This document shows positions 37,028 to 45,178 of a stretch of 64,000 bases of DNA, piece after piece. Under the pieces are notes generated by a model that ran no database searches, had not been told where the DNA came from, and saw nothing but the letters and a program-made list of their open reading frames with translations. The stretch's first letter is position 1; each line of letters opens with the position of its first letter. The DNA comes from Oceanicola sp. 22II-s10i (GTDB lineage: Bacteria; Pseudomonadota; Alphaproteobacteria; Rhodobacterales; Rhodobacteraceae), in contig NZ_AQQU01000001.1 of NCBI RefSeq assembly GCF_002210105.1, positions 1,276,501 to 1,340,500 of the forward strand, given 5' to 3'. Both the position numbers and the translations under genes were made by a program.

Positions 37028-38263
37028 TCAGGCCTTTTCCAGTTCGAACGCGTCGTGCAGGGCCTGAACGGCCAGCTCCATGTACTTGCGGTCGATCAGG
37101 ACGGAAATCTTGATCTCGGAGGTCGCGATCACCTTGATGTTGATCCCTTCGTCCGAGAGCGTCTTGAACATCTTCGCGGCAACGCCCGACTGCGAGCGCA
37201 TCCCGATCCCGACGGCCGAAACCTTGGCGACGTCCTTGTCCGCGACCAGATCGCTGTAGTCGATGGAGCCGGCGGCCTTCGCCGCGCTCAGCGCCTTGTC
37301 CGCGCGCATGACCTGATCGACGGGGCACGAGAACGTCATGTCCGTCCGGCCCTCTTCGGCGATGTTCTGGATGATCATGTCGACATTGACGCCCGCCTCG
37401 GCCAGCGGGCCGAAGATCGCGGCGGCGATGCCGGGGCGGTCGGCGACCGAGATCAGCGTCATCTTGGCTTCGTCGCGGGAATAGGCGATGCCGTTGACCA
37501 CTTTGGATTCCATGATGTCCTCCTCGGCACAGACCAGTGTGCCGGCGTTATCGTCCATTTCCTCGAAGCTCGACAGAACGCGCAGCTTCACATTGTAGCG
37601 CATCGCCAGTTCGACCGACCGAGTCTGCAGCACTTTCGCGCCGAGCGAGGCGAGTTCCAGCATCTCCTCGAAGGCGATGCGGTCCAGCTTGCGGGCCTTC
37701 GATGCGATGCGGGGGTCGGTGGTGTAGACCCCGTCGACATCGGTGTAGATGTCGCAGCGTTCGGCGTCGAAGGCGGCAGCGAAAGCGACGGCGGTGGTGT
37801 CGGACCCGCCCCGGCCCAGCGTCGTGATCCGGCCCTCGGGGCTGAGGCCCTGGAACCCGGCGACGACGGCGACCTTCATGCCCTCGGAGAACTTGGCGTT
37901 GATGTTGTCGGTCGGGATCTCCTCGATCCGGGCCGAACTGTGCGCCGAGTTGGTTTTCAGCGGCACCTGCCAGCCCTGCCAGGACCGTGCGGGAATGTCC
38001 ATTTCCTGAAGGACGAGGGCCATCAGGCCGGCCGTGACGTTTTCACCCGAGGACACGACCGCATCGTATTCGCGTGCGTCGTAGAGCGGGGAAATCTCGC
38101 TGACCCAGCCGACCAGTTCGTTGGTCTTGCCGGCCATGGCCGAGACGATGACGATCACGTCATAACCCTTGGCGACCTCGACGCCCACGCGTTTCGCGGC
38201 GCGGCGGATCCGGTCGATGTTGGCGACCGAGGTGCCGCCGAATTTCATTACGAGTACGGGCAT
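37028..38263 (-). CDS. lysC: Aspartate kinase
   Basis: First enzyme of the aspartate pathway to Lys, Thr and Met. It has 411 residues. The kinase domain carries VMKFGGTSVANIDRIRRAAK, GENVTAGLMALVLQ and TTLGRGGSDTTAVAFAAAF. Two C-terminal ACT domains (AKMTLISVADRPGIAAAIFG and AKVSAVGIGMRSQSGVAAKM) point to feedback control by lysine and/or threonine. It supplies the same branch as thrC elsewhere in the window. Confidence 0.97.
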   Translation of the reverse strand: MPVLVMKFGGTSVANIDRIRRAAKRVGVEVAKGYDVIVIVSAMAGKTNELVGWVSEISPLYDAREYDAVVSSGENVTAGLMALVLQEMDIPARSWQGWQVPLKTNSAHSSARIEEIPTDNINAKFSEGMKVAVVAGFQGLSPEGRITTLGRGGSDTTAVAFAAAFDAERCDIYTDVDGVYTTDPRIASKARKLDRIAFEEMLELASLGAKVLQTRSVELAMRYNVKLRVLSSFEEMDDNAGTLVCAEEDIMESKVVNGIAYSRDEAKMTLISVADRPGIAAAIFGPLAEAGVNVDMIIQNIAEEGRTDMTFSCPVDQVMRADKALSAAKAAGSIDYSDLVADKDVAKVSAVGIGMRSQSGVAAKMFKTLSDEGINIKVIATSEIKISVLIDRKYMELAVQALHDAFELEKA

Positions 38264-38547
38264 TCCATCCTGTCCCGGCTGTCAGGTTGCGCGGCGGTTT
38301 ACGCGCAGGCGGGCGCGCGCGCAAGGTCGCGCGTGACGCAGGGGCCGGCCGGGCGATGTGGAATTGTGCAGCCGATTGCAGACGGGAAACATTCCGCAGA
38401 TCAATTCTTAATTCCGCACGCTCAGGCCACAATTCCGCCGCAAAGGATTGAAATTCTCAACCTGCGGGTGTGGGGCCGGTTTTTTCTTCCTCTGTTTGTG
38501 TTTCGGCATGGGGCGGTCCCGGATCTTCAAAGACTGGAGACGAGAAA
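38264..38547. promoter_or_regulatory. Intergenic region between lysC and the CHASE histidine kinase gene
   Basis: A 284-bp divergent gap without a supported gene. It contains an AT-richer part around 38400-38460 (GATCAATTCTTAATTCC, ATTGAAATTCTC). A T-rich run, CCGGTTTTTTCTTCC, lies near 38470. It must hold the promoters for lysC (minus) and the kinase (plus); no clear hexamer pair was selected. Confidence 0.3.
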
Positions 38548-40611
38548 ATGAAGAAAAAAGCGCTGGCCCTGTCGAGATTGCCGTATCTCGCGCATATCCT
38601 GATGGCCACGCTCACGATCATCGCCCTCGGGTTCGTGATCGTTCGCCAGGAAAACGCCCGGTACACGACCTGGGAGCGTGATCTGGTGGCGCGGGACATC
38701 GTAGACATCGCGGAGGTGCTCGAAGAAAAGCTCTTCGGGATGGAGCTGATCGCCGATCGTCTGGCGACGATCGCGACGATATCCGACGTCATTCCCGATC
38801 AGCTGCTGTCTGACAGCGCCGCCGCGCTGGTCGACCGGCATCCCGACATCGTCTCGGTCGCGATCGCCCCGGATCTCAAGGTCAGCCATGTCGCGCCGGC
38901 AATCGGCAACGAGCAGGTTCTGGGACTGGATTACCGCGAGGTGCCGAACCAGCTCGCCTCGATTGCCCACGCCTACCGGTCGCATACCCCGATTCTGTCT
39001 GGCCCGATTTCGCTGGTCCAGGGCGGGCGGGGATATGTCGCGCGGTATCCGGTGTTCATTCCGGCCGGGCCGTCCGGTACGGAAAAGTTCTGGGGCGTGA
39101 TTTCCATCGTCTTCAACGAAAACGGCCTGTTCTCGGGCGGGATGGGCGAGGCCAACTTTACCGGGCCGCTGGACCTGTCGCTGCTGGCCAATACCGAGCT
39201 GGGTCGCTGGGGCAGCAAGGTGTTCGGCGACACCACCGTGCTGGACCGGGATCCGGTGTCGCATGTCGTGACGCTGTTCGCGGCGGACTGGACGATTTCC
39301 GCCGTGCCGTCGGCGGGCTGGACCCGTTTTTCGCCCAACATGGTGCCGATCATCCTGATGATCGCCGTCGCCTCGACCTTCGTGATCGGCGCGATCATCT
39401 GGATCAGGAACCTGCAGAAACAGAGCGAGCGGGCGCACAAGCTGCTGTCGAACGCGGTCGAGGCGCTGGACGAAGGCTTCGTGCTCTATGACGAGCGGGA
39501 CAAGCTGGCGGTCTGGAACTCCAAGTTCGCGCGGTTCTATGAAACCGCGATCCCCGAAATGCGCGCCGGCCTGCGGTATGAAACGCTGATCCGCATCGCC
39601 TCCAAGCTGCCGCAGCCGACCGAAGACGGCTATGACGAGGAACGCTGGGTGCAGTCCCGCCTCGCCGCGCACAAGGACGGGCAGGAATTCCTGTATCTTC
39701 AGGCGGACGGGCGCTGGCAGAAGGTGTCCGAAGCCCGCACCGAAGACGGGTTCTCGGCCTCGATCCTGTCGGACATCACCGAACAGAAGGCAGCACAGGC
39801 GCTGGCCGAAGAGGCCAACCTGCAGAAAACTGAATTCCTGTCGAACGTCACTCACGAGTTGCGGACCCCGCTGACGGTCATCAACGGCTACGCGCAGATT
39901 CTGCAGCAGTCCATGTTCGTGCCGCAGCGCGCCCTGCTGGAACAGGCGCTGGCCGCCGAACCGCTGGATCCGCAAGCGGTCAGGACCGCGGCGGCGGATT
40001 ACGACAAGGCCATCTCGCAGTTCAGCGAAAAGATCGACGGATCCTCGACGCATATGCTGCGCCTCGTGAACGACTTGCTGGACTGGGCCGAGGTCGAGCG
40101 CGGCAAGGCCAAGATCAAGCCGCAGGATCTGCTGGTGTCCGAAGTCTTTGCCGACATCGTCGAGGACCTGCGCGCGCAGGCCGAGGACAAGGGCCTGCAG
40201 CTGACCACCCATTTCGAAGAGGCGCAGCTGCACGCCGATCCCAAGCGGCTGAAGCAGGTGCTCTACAACCTGATCGGGAATGCCATCAAGTTCACCGACG
40301 AGGGCAGCGTCAAGGTCACGGCCAAGGTGATGGACGAGACGATCCGCTTTACCGTTCAGGACACCGGCTGCGGGATCGCGGCGGACGATCAGGACCGCAT
40401 TTTCGAACGCTTCCAGCAGGCGGACGGGTCGAACACCCGCGCCTATGGCGGGTTCGGGCTGGGGCTCGCCATTGCCTCGCAGATCGTGGAAAGCCACGGC
40501 GGGCGCATCGCTGTCGCCAGCAAGCTGGGCCGGGGCAGCCGGTTCAGCTTTGAAATGCCGCGCACCTGCGAAGGGTCCGTGTTCGCCGCGCCCGAGAACA
40601 AGGCGGCCTGA
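38548..40611 (+). CDS. CHASE-PAS sensor histidine kinase
   Basis: A 687-residue membrane sensor kinase with no receiver domain. TM1 is at about 12-32. The extracellular CHASE domain is at about 35-260, with VLGLDYREVPNQLASIAHAY and SGPISLVQGGRGYVARYPVF. TM2 is at 265-286, then a PAS-like domain (AVEALDEGFVLYDERDKLAV). HisKA has phospho-His436 in THELRTPLTVINGYAQIL, and HATPase_c has LYNLIGNAIKFTDEGSVKV, DTGCGIAADDQDRIFERF and GGFGLGLAIASQIVESHGG. The HisKA hairpin holds an extra ~25-residue segment rich in Ala/Gln. No response regulator is adjacent, so its partner is unknown. Confidence 0.9.
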   Translation: MKKKALALSRLPYLAHILMATLTIIALGFVIVRQENARYTTWERDLVARDIVDIAEVLEEKLFGMELIADRLATIATISDVIPDQLLSDSAAALVDRHPDIVSVAIAPDLKVSHVAPAIGNEQVLGLDYREVPNQLASIAHAYRSHTPILSGPISLVQGGRGYVARYPVFIPAGPSGTEKFWGVISIVFNENGLFSGGMGEANFTGPLDLSLLANTELGRWGSKVFGDTTVLDRDPVSHVVTLFAADWTISAVPSAGWTRFSPNMVPIILMIAVASTFVIGAIIWIRNLQKQSERAHKLLSNAVEALDEGFVLYDERDKLAVWNSKFARFYETAIPEMRAGLRYETLIRIASKLPQPTEDGYDEERWVQSRLAAHKDGQEFLYLQADGRWQKVSEARTEDGFSASILSDITEQKAAQALAEEANLQKTEFLSNVTHELRTPLTVINGYAQILQQSMFVPQRALLEQALAAEPLDPQAVRTAAADYDKAISQFSEKIDGSSTHMLRLVNDLLDWAEVERGKAKIKPQDLLVSEVFADIVEDLRAQAEDKGLQLTTHFEEAQLHADPKRLKQVLYNLIGNAIKFTDEGSVKVTAKVMDETIRFTVQDTGCGIAADDQDRIFERFQQADGSNTRAYGGFGLGLAIASQIVESHGGRIAVASKLGRGSRFSFEMPRTCEGSVFAAPENKAA

Positions 40612-40616
40612 TCCCG

Positions 40617-41261
40617 TCAGATCGCGTGGGGGCGACCGTCCCAGTTCATGAAACAGCCGGTGGTGCCGGGGGACAGGTCCGCGAATCGCGTGCTTAGCCC
40701 CTCGGCGCTTTCCCGCGGTGAGATCGCCGCCGATGTCCCGCCCATGTCGGTGCGCACCCAGCCGGGGTGGTAGATGCCAACCGGGATGCCGTCGGACTTG
40801 AGCAACGTGGACAGGTTCAGCCCGAGGTTCAGCGCGGCCGCCTTGCTGACGCGGTAGATCAGCGAATTGCCCTTGGCGAGCGTAGACGATCCCATCTGTG
40901 ACGAGATGATTGCGATCTTGCCCGTGGCGGCGCGCAGGTTCGGCAGCAGTGCCTGCACGCAGAGGAAGGGCGCGGTCACGTTCACCGCCAGTTCCTCGGC
41001 CCACATCTCGGCCGGATAGCCGGTGTCGAGCGTTTCGTTCCGGTCGGGCAGGATCCCCGCGTTGCAGACCAGCAGATCGACCGGTTTGCCGGCCAGTGCC
41101 TTGCCGAAAGCGGTGATGGAGGCTGCATCCGTCATCTCGACCGCATGCAGGCCGTCCTCACCCTTGCGCGAGGTGCCCGTCACCTCGTGCCCCGCGGCCT
41201 CGTAAATCCGGCGCAGTTCGGCGCCGACCCCGCGGCTCGCGCCGGTGATCACGACATGCAT
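40617..41261 (-). CDS. Short-chain dehydrogenase/reductase
   Basis: A 214-residue classical-type SDR. Cofactor motif VITGASRGVGAELRRIY, then LLVCNAGILPDR, the catalytic Ser in IAIISSQMGSSTL, and YRVSK as the Tyr-x-x-x-Lys pair. The early Thr-Ser-Arg (TGTSRKGED) after the second strand suggests NADP(H). Convergent with the histidine kinase gene (5-bp gap) and upstream of nothing else on its strand beyond that. Substrate unknown. Confidence 0.9.
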   Translation of the reverse strand: MHVVITGASRGVGAELRRIYEAAGHEVTGTSRKGEDGLHAVEMTDAASITAFGKALAGKPVDLLVCNAGILPDRNETLDTGYPAEMWAEELAVNVTAPFLCVQALLPNLRAATGKIAIISSQMGSSTLAKGNSLIYRVSKAAALNLGLNLSTLLKSDGIPVGIYHPGWVRTDMGGTSAAISPRESAEGLSTRFADLSPGTTGCFMNWDGRPHAI

Positions 41262-41277
41262 GTCAGGTCCTTCCGTA

Positions 41278-41703
41278 TCAGTTCGATTTGCGCCCGGTCA
41301 TGAAGGGCAGGGGCGCGACGGGCACGCCGTCCTCGATCAGGCTCTTGGCCTCGTCCAGCCGGGCCTCGCCACGGATGGCACGCTTGGGCTTCTCGCCCTC
41401 GTGGATCGCGCGGGCCTCGCGGGCGAAGTCGCTGCCGACATCCTCGGTCTCGGCCTCGATCCGGCGGCGCAGCTCGGCCAGCGCCTGTTCGGCGGCCGTG
41501 CGGGGCTGTGACAGGGGCCGCGCCTCGGCCTCGTCGCGCGATTTCGCGATGCGCGGGGCCATGACCGCCTTTTCCACCCCGTCCGACCCGCAGACCGCGC
41601 AGGAGACATGGCCGGCCGCGGCAAGCTTGTCGAAGGCTTCGGCAGACTGGAACCAGCTGTCGAAGCGGTGATCTTTGGGGCATTTGAGCGAAAACTGGAT
41701 CAT
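41278..41703 (-). CDS. DUF1178 family protein
   Basis: A 141-residue protein of the DUF1178 family found widely in alphaproteobacteria, function unknown. The N-terminal part carries a likely zinc ribbon: FSLKCPKDHRFDSWF and SCAVCGSDGVEKAVMAPR, three Cys and a His. The middle is charged and helical, and the C-terminal block DEAKSLIEDGVPVAPLPF is the family end motif. Sixteen bp upstream of the SDR gene and on the same strand. Confidence 0.85.
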   Translation of the reverse strand: MIQFSLKCPKDHRFDSWFQSAEAFDKLAAAGHVSCAVCGSDGVEKAVMAPRIAKSRDEAEARPLSQPRTAAEQALAELRRRIEAETEDVGSDFAREARAIHEGEKPKRAIRGEARLDEAKSLIEDGVPVAPLPFMTGRKSN

Positions 41704-41766
41704 CTGGCCTGGTCCGCACCTATCTACATGAAGATATTCACGGAACCGGCAAGTTCAAGCAGATGC

Positions 41767-42243
41767 TCAAGGCTTGAAGTGCTTGGGATCGAAGTCGCGG
41801 ATCATCTGTGCAAGTGGCGGCTCGATCACCCGCGACGCGGCCTTCTTGCGGCTCAGCCAGTCGCGGCGGCGCTGGCCCTCTTCCGGGAAGTCGGATTTCA
41901 GGCGGGACACCCGGACCGGGAACAGCACCACGGTGCAGGGCAGCGCCGAACCGTCGGGCAGCAGCTTGTCATAATCATACGTTCCGACCGGTTTCTCGAT
42001 CACGCGTCCCACGACCCCGGCTTCCTCGAATGCTTCGCGCAGCGCGGCCTCGGCCGGGGTGCGGCCCGTCATCGGCCAGCCCTTGGGCACGATCCACCGG
42101 CGCGTCCCGCGCGAGGTGATCAGCAGTATCTGAGGCTTGTCCTTGACGATCCGATAGCAGAGCGCGCCGAATTGAAGCCGCCGTTCCGGTGAAGTCGCTG
42201 CGAAATTCGTAAGTGACAGGTCCACGGGATTGAGTGCGTTCAC
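41767..42243 (-). CDS. NUDIX hydrolase (DIPP-like)
   Basis: A 158-residue protein with GTG start. The sequence TRRWIVPKGWPMTGRTPAEA followed by ALREAFEEAGVVGRV matches the Nudix box, except that the Glu of Gx5E is Arg61; the REUxEExGU part (residues 69-77) is intact. The Trp-Val-Pro-Lys-Gly opening is typical of diadenosine/diphosphoinositol-polyphosphate hydrolases. Upstream of the DUF1178 and SDR genes on the same strand. Substrate unknown. Confidence 0.87.
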   Translation of the reverse strand: MNALNPVDLSLTNFAATSPERRLQFGALCYRIVKDKPQILLITSRGTRRWIVPKGWPMTGRTPAEAALREAFEEAGVVGRVIEKPVGTYDYDKLLPDGSALPCTVVLFPVRVSRLKSDFPEEGQRRRDWLSRKKAASRVIEPPLAQMIRDFDPKHFKP

Positions 42244-42413
42244 GGCGGGATCGGCTCGGCCTCGGTATAGTGTTTTTGGGTTGAGGAAAGATTACCAGAA
42301 AAACGGGCCCGTAAATAATGAAAATGCGATGACGGGCCCACGGCTGGTGATTGCGGCTGTTCCGCCCCGCAACTGCTGCTAGCTTGCGCAGGACAGACCG
42401 AGGAGGAGACATC

Positions 42414-43109
42414 ATGGTCAAGACCCGCACGCACAGCTATTCCGACGGCACCACCGAATTCGTGGGCTACGTGGCCGAACCCGACACCATCGACGGCACC
42501 CGCCCCGCCGTCCTGATCGCCCCGGCCTTCATGGGCCTGCGCGACTTCGAAATTGAGCAGGCGCGGCGGCTGGCCGAACTGGGCTATATCGCCTTCGCCA
42601 TGGACTATTACGGCGGGGGGTTCCGGACCGAGAGCCGGGAAGAGGCGGCGGTCCAGATGAAGACCGTCAACGACGACCGCAAGATGCTGGCCGACCGGAT
42701 GGTCTGCGCGCTGGACGAGATGAAGAAACTGCCCGGCGTGGATGCGGCCCGGACGGCGGCCATGGGCTATTGCCTCGGCGGCAAGGCGGTGCTGGACCTC
42801 GCGCGGACGGGGGCCGACTTCAGGGTGTCGATGCCGCTGCACGGGATTTTCGACAAGCCGAACTTCCCGACCGAGAAGATGAAATGCGCCGTCGTGCTGC
42901 TGCACGGCTGGGACGATACGCTGGCCAAGCCCGACGCGGTCGTCGCCATCGCCGAGGAACTGACCGAACATTGCGAGGACTGGGAAATACTCGGTTTCGG
43001 CCACACCCCGCACGCCTTCACCAACCCGGCGGGTGCGGGCTATCGCCAGACCTCGGCCGACCGCAGCTGGCGCTGGCTGACCTCGACGCTGGAGGAACAC
43101 CTCGGCTGA
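42414..43109 (+). CDS. Dienelactone hydrolase family protein
   Basis: A 231-residue alpha/beta hydrolase of the DLH family. The nucleophile Cys120 is in MGYCLGGKAVLDLA, with Asp in LLHGWDDTLAKPDAVV and His in GHTPHAFTNPAG, giving a Cys-Asp-His triad. The start is fixed by AGGAGGAG 6-8 nt before the ATG. No catechol-pathway genes are nearby, so the natural ester is not predictable. Confidence 0.9.
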   Translation: MVKTRTHSYSDGTTEFVGYVAEPDTIDGTRPAVLIAPAFMGLRDFEIEQARRLAELGYIAFAMDYYGGGFRTESREEAAVQMKTVNDDRKMLADRMVCALDEMKKLPGVDAARTAAMGYCLGGKAVLDLARTGADFRVSMPLHGIFDKPNFPTEKMKCAVVLLHGWDDTLAKPDAVVAIAEELTEHCEDWEILGFGHTPHAFTNPAGAGYRQTSADRSWRWLTSTLEEHLG

Positions 43110-43244
43110 CCCCCGATCCGGGCATCTTCCGCATGACGGGATTTGTCACGGGTAAACGCAGGCCGCCCGGTGCATGGTCATACCTGTTCCGGGCGACTTA
43201 CCTGTCTCCACCGTCCGGGACGAAACCAGACCGGAGGTGAGGTC

Positions 43245-43472
43245 ATGAAACGGGTTACCATCCCTGCTGTCGTCCTGGCAGCCGCCCTTCTTCTCCTCTT
43301 CGGGGCCTACCTGGCCTTGTCCGGTCCGGCCCTCGCCGACGAGCAGGGTGAGGGAATGGTGGTGGCGGGTCTGTCCGAGGGGCAGGGTCCTGACGCTGGC
43401 GTGTCGCCTGTCCCGTTTCAGGGCAGGCCCGCCGCCGCCTCTGTGTCGGAGCGACCGCAACGCTTGCCATAA
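43245..43472 (+). CDS. Small exported or membrane-anchored protein upstream of the CHAT protease
   Basis: A 75-residue protein. A single hydrophobic segment (VTIPAVVLAAALLLLFGAYL) is followed by SGPALADEQG, which could be a signal-peptide cleavage region (ALA-DE), and then a Gly/Pro/Ser-rich tail. GGAGGTGAGG precedes the ATG. It ends 28 bp before the CHAT gene on the same strand, so both are likely on one mRNA. I do not recognise a family. The longer frame from 43143 lacks a ribosome site. Confidence 0.6.
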   Translation: MKRVTIPAVVLAAALLLLFGAYLALSGPALADEQGEGMVVAGLSEGQGPDAGVSPVPFQGRPAAASVSERPQRLP

Positions 43473-43499
43473 CGGCACCGGGCAGGGCAGATTTGCGCC

Positions 43500-45161
43500 A
43501 TGTGGAAAGTCATTTCAGCACTCCTACTCATTTCTCTAAGCGCCCTGCCCGGGGCGGCGCAGGACACGCGCGCCTCGATCCGTGACCGCGTCTTCATGAC
43601 GGCCCAGAGCGGCCAGAGCTCCACCGCCGGCAAGGCGCTGGCGCAGGCCGCGACCCGGATCGCCGCCGGAAGTTCCGACCTTGCCGCGCTGCTGCGCGAA
43701 CGTCAGGACACGGCGGACCGGCTGGACGTGCTGAACGACCGCCTCGCCGGTGCCGCGCTGGAAACCGGGGCCGCCAGCGAACAGACGGTCGCCCGCCTGC
43801 GCACCAACATCGCCGAGGCACGATCCCGCCTTGCCGCGCTCGACCGCGACCTCGACGCGCGATTCCCGGATTTCCGCGAACTGACCAACCCTCGTCCGCT
43901 GTCGCGCGAGGCGCTTCAGGCGCTGCTGCGTGACGACGAGGCGCTGGTGATGACCTTCACCGACGAAAGCTTCTTCTACGTCTGGGCGATCTCCAAGACC
44001 AAGGCCGACTGGTATCGCCACGAGATCCAGTCGTCCGAGATCACCACCCGCGTGCAGGCCCTGCGCGCGCAGCTGTCGGTCACGGCCAACAACCGTGGCG
44101 GCCTCTCGCTGAAACAACAGGATCGGGGCGATGTGCAGCCCTTCGACCGGACGCTGTCGTTCCAGATCTACACCGACCTCTTCGCACCGCTGGAACATGT
44201 GTTCGGCGACGCGCGGCACGTGATGATGGTCCTCGACGGCCCGCTCACATCGCTGCCGCCCGCGATCCTCGTCACCGAGGCGCCGCAGGGGGCCGACGAC
44301 AGCGCCGCCGCCCTGCGCAGCACGGCCTGGCTGCTGCGGCGGCACGCCCTGACCACGCTGCCGTCCGTCTCAGCGCTCAAGGCCCTGCGCCGCGCCGGTG
44401 CGGCCGAGGCGGTGGACCGGGCGGATGTGCCTTTCGTCGGCTTCGGCAACCCGCTGCTCGGCTACAGCCTGATGGCCGCCGCCGAGACGGGGACCACCCA
44501 GCAGGTCGTCACGCGCGGCGTCTACGAGGACGTCACCCGCGTCGCCGACCTGTCGCCGCTGCCCAACACCGAATCCGAACTCAGGGCGCTGGCCCGGACC
44601 ATGGGCGCCGACGACAGCGCGCTCTACCTCGCATCTGCCGCGACCGAGCGGAACGTGAAGGAAGCCGACCTGTCGCGCGCTCGCATCCTCGCCTTCGCGA
44701 CCCACGGCCTGCTGGCCGACGGCCTGCCGGGGCTCGAGGAACCGGCGCTGGTCTTTACCCCGCCGGATCAGCCTTCGCCCGTCGACGACGCGCTGCTGAC
44801 GGCGACCGAGGCGGCACAGCTGAACCTCTCCGCCTCTCTCGTGATCCTGTCGGCCTGCGACACGGCGGGCAGCGACGGCACGCCGGGATCCGAGGGCCTG
44901 TCGGGCCTCGCCCGCGCGTTCATCTACGCAGGCGCCCGCGCGATCCTCGTGTCGCACTGGCCGGTCGACGACTACGCCGCCCGTGTCCTGACCACCGGCA
45001 TGCTCTCCCGGATGCAGGGCGCAGATGCGCTCGACCGGGCCGAGGCGCTGCGCCGCTCGACGCTCGCGATCCTCGACGACACCTCGGAGGCGCGTTTCGC
45101 GCATCCCCGGATATGGGCGCCCTTCGTGGTGGTCGGCGAAGGCGCCAGCGACGCGGGCTGA
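43500..45161 (+). CDS. Exported CHAT-domain (caspase-like) protease
   Basis: A 553-residue protein. The signal peptide is MWKVISALLLISLSALPGAA. A helical region of heptad character (~25-130) stands where TPR repeats occur in many relatives. The CHAT domain follows. The catalytic His402 is in FATHGLL and Cys453 in VILSACDTAG, separated by 51 residues as usual. LSGLARAFIYAGARAILVSH and WPVDD follow. Other blocks: LDGPLTSLPPAILVTEAP and LPNTESELRALARTMGA. CHAT peptidases are separase-like; export to the periplasm is predicted from the signal sequence. Target unknown. Confidence 0.85.
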   Translation: MWKVISALLLISLSALPGAAQDTRASIRDRVFMTAQSGQSSTAGKALAQAATRIAAGSSDLAALLRERQDTADRLDVLNDRLAGAALETGAASEQTVARLRTNIAEARSRLAALDRDLDARFPDFRELTNPRPLSREALQALLRDDEALVMTFTDESFFYVWAISKTKADWYRHEIQSSEITTRVQALRAQLSVTANNRGGLSLKQQDRGDVQPFDRTLSFQIYTDLFAPLEHVFGDARHVMMVLDGPLTSLPPAILVTEAPQGADDSAAALRSTAWLLRRHALTTLPSVSALKALRRAGAAEAVDRADVPFVGFGNPLLGYSLMAAAETGTTQQVVTRGVYEDVTRVADLSPLPNTESELRALARTMGADDSALYLASAATERNVKEADLSRARILAFATHGLLADGLPGLEEPALVFTPPDQPSPVDDALLTATEAAQLNLSASLVILSACDTAGSDGTPGSEGLSGLARAFIYAGARAILVSHWPVDDYAARVLTTGMLSRMQGADALDRAEALRRSTLAILDDTSEARFAHPRIWAPFVVVGEGASDAG

Positions 45162-45178
45162 GCACCCGCACCGCCGCT

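Noticed and set aside
38264-38547. Possible CRISPR, tRNA or riboswitch in the lysC upstream region
   Set aside because: No repeats, cloverleaf or known lysine-riboswitch pattern could be seen; only ordinary promoter-type sequence.
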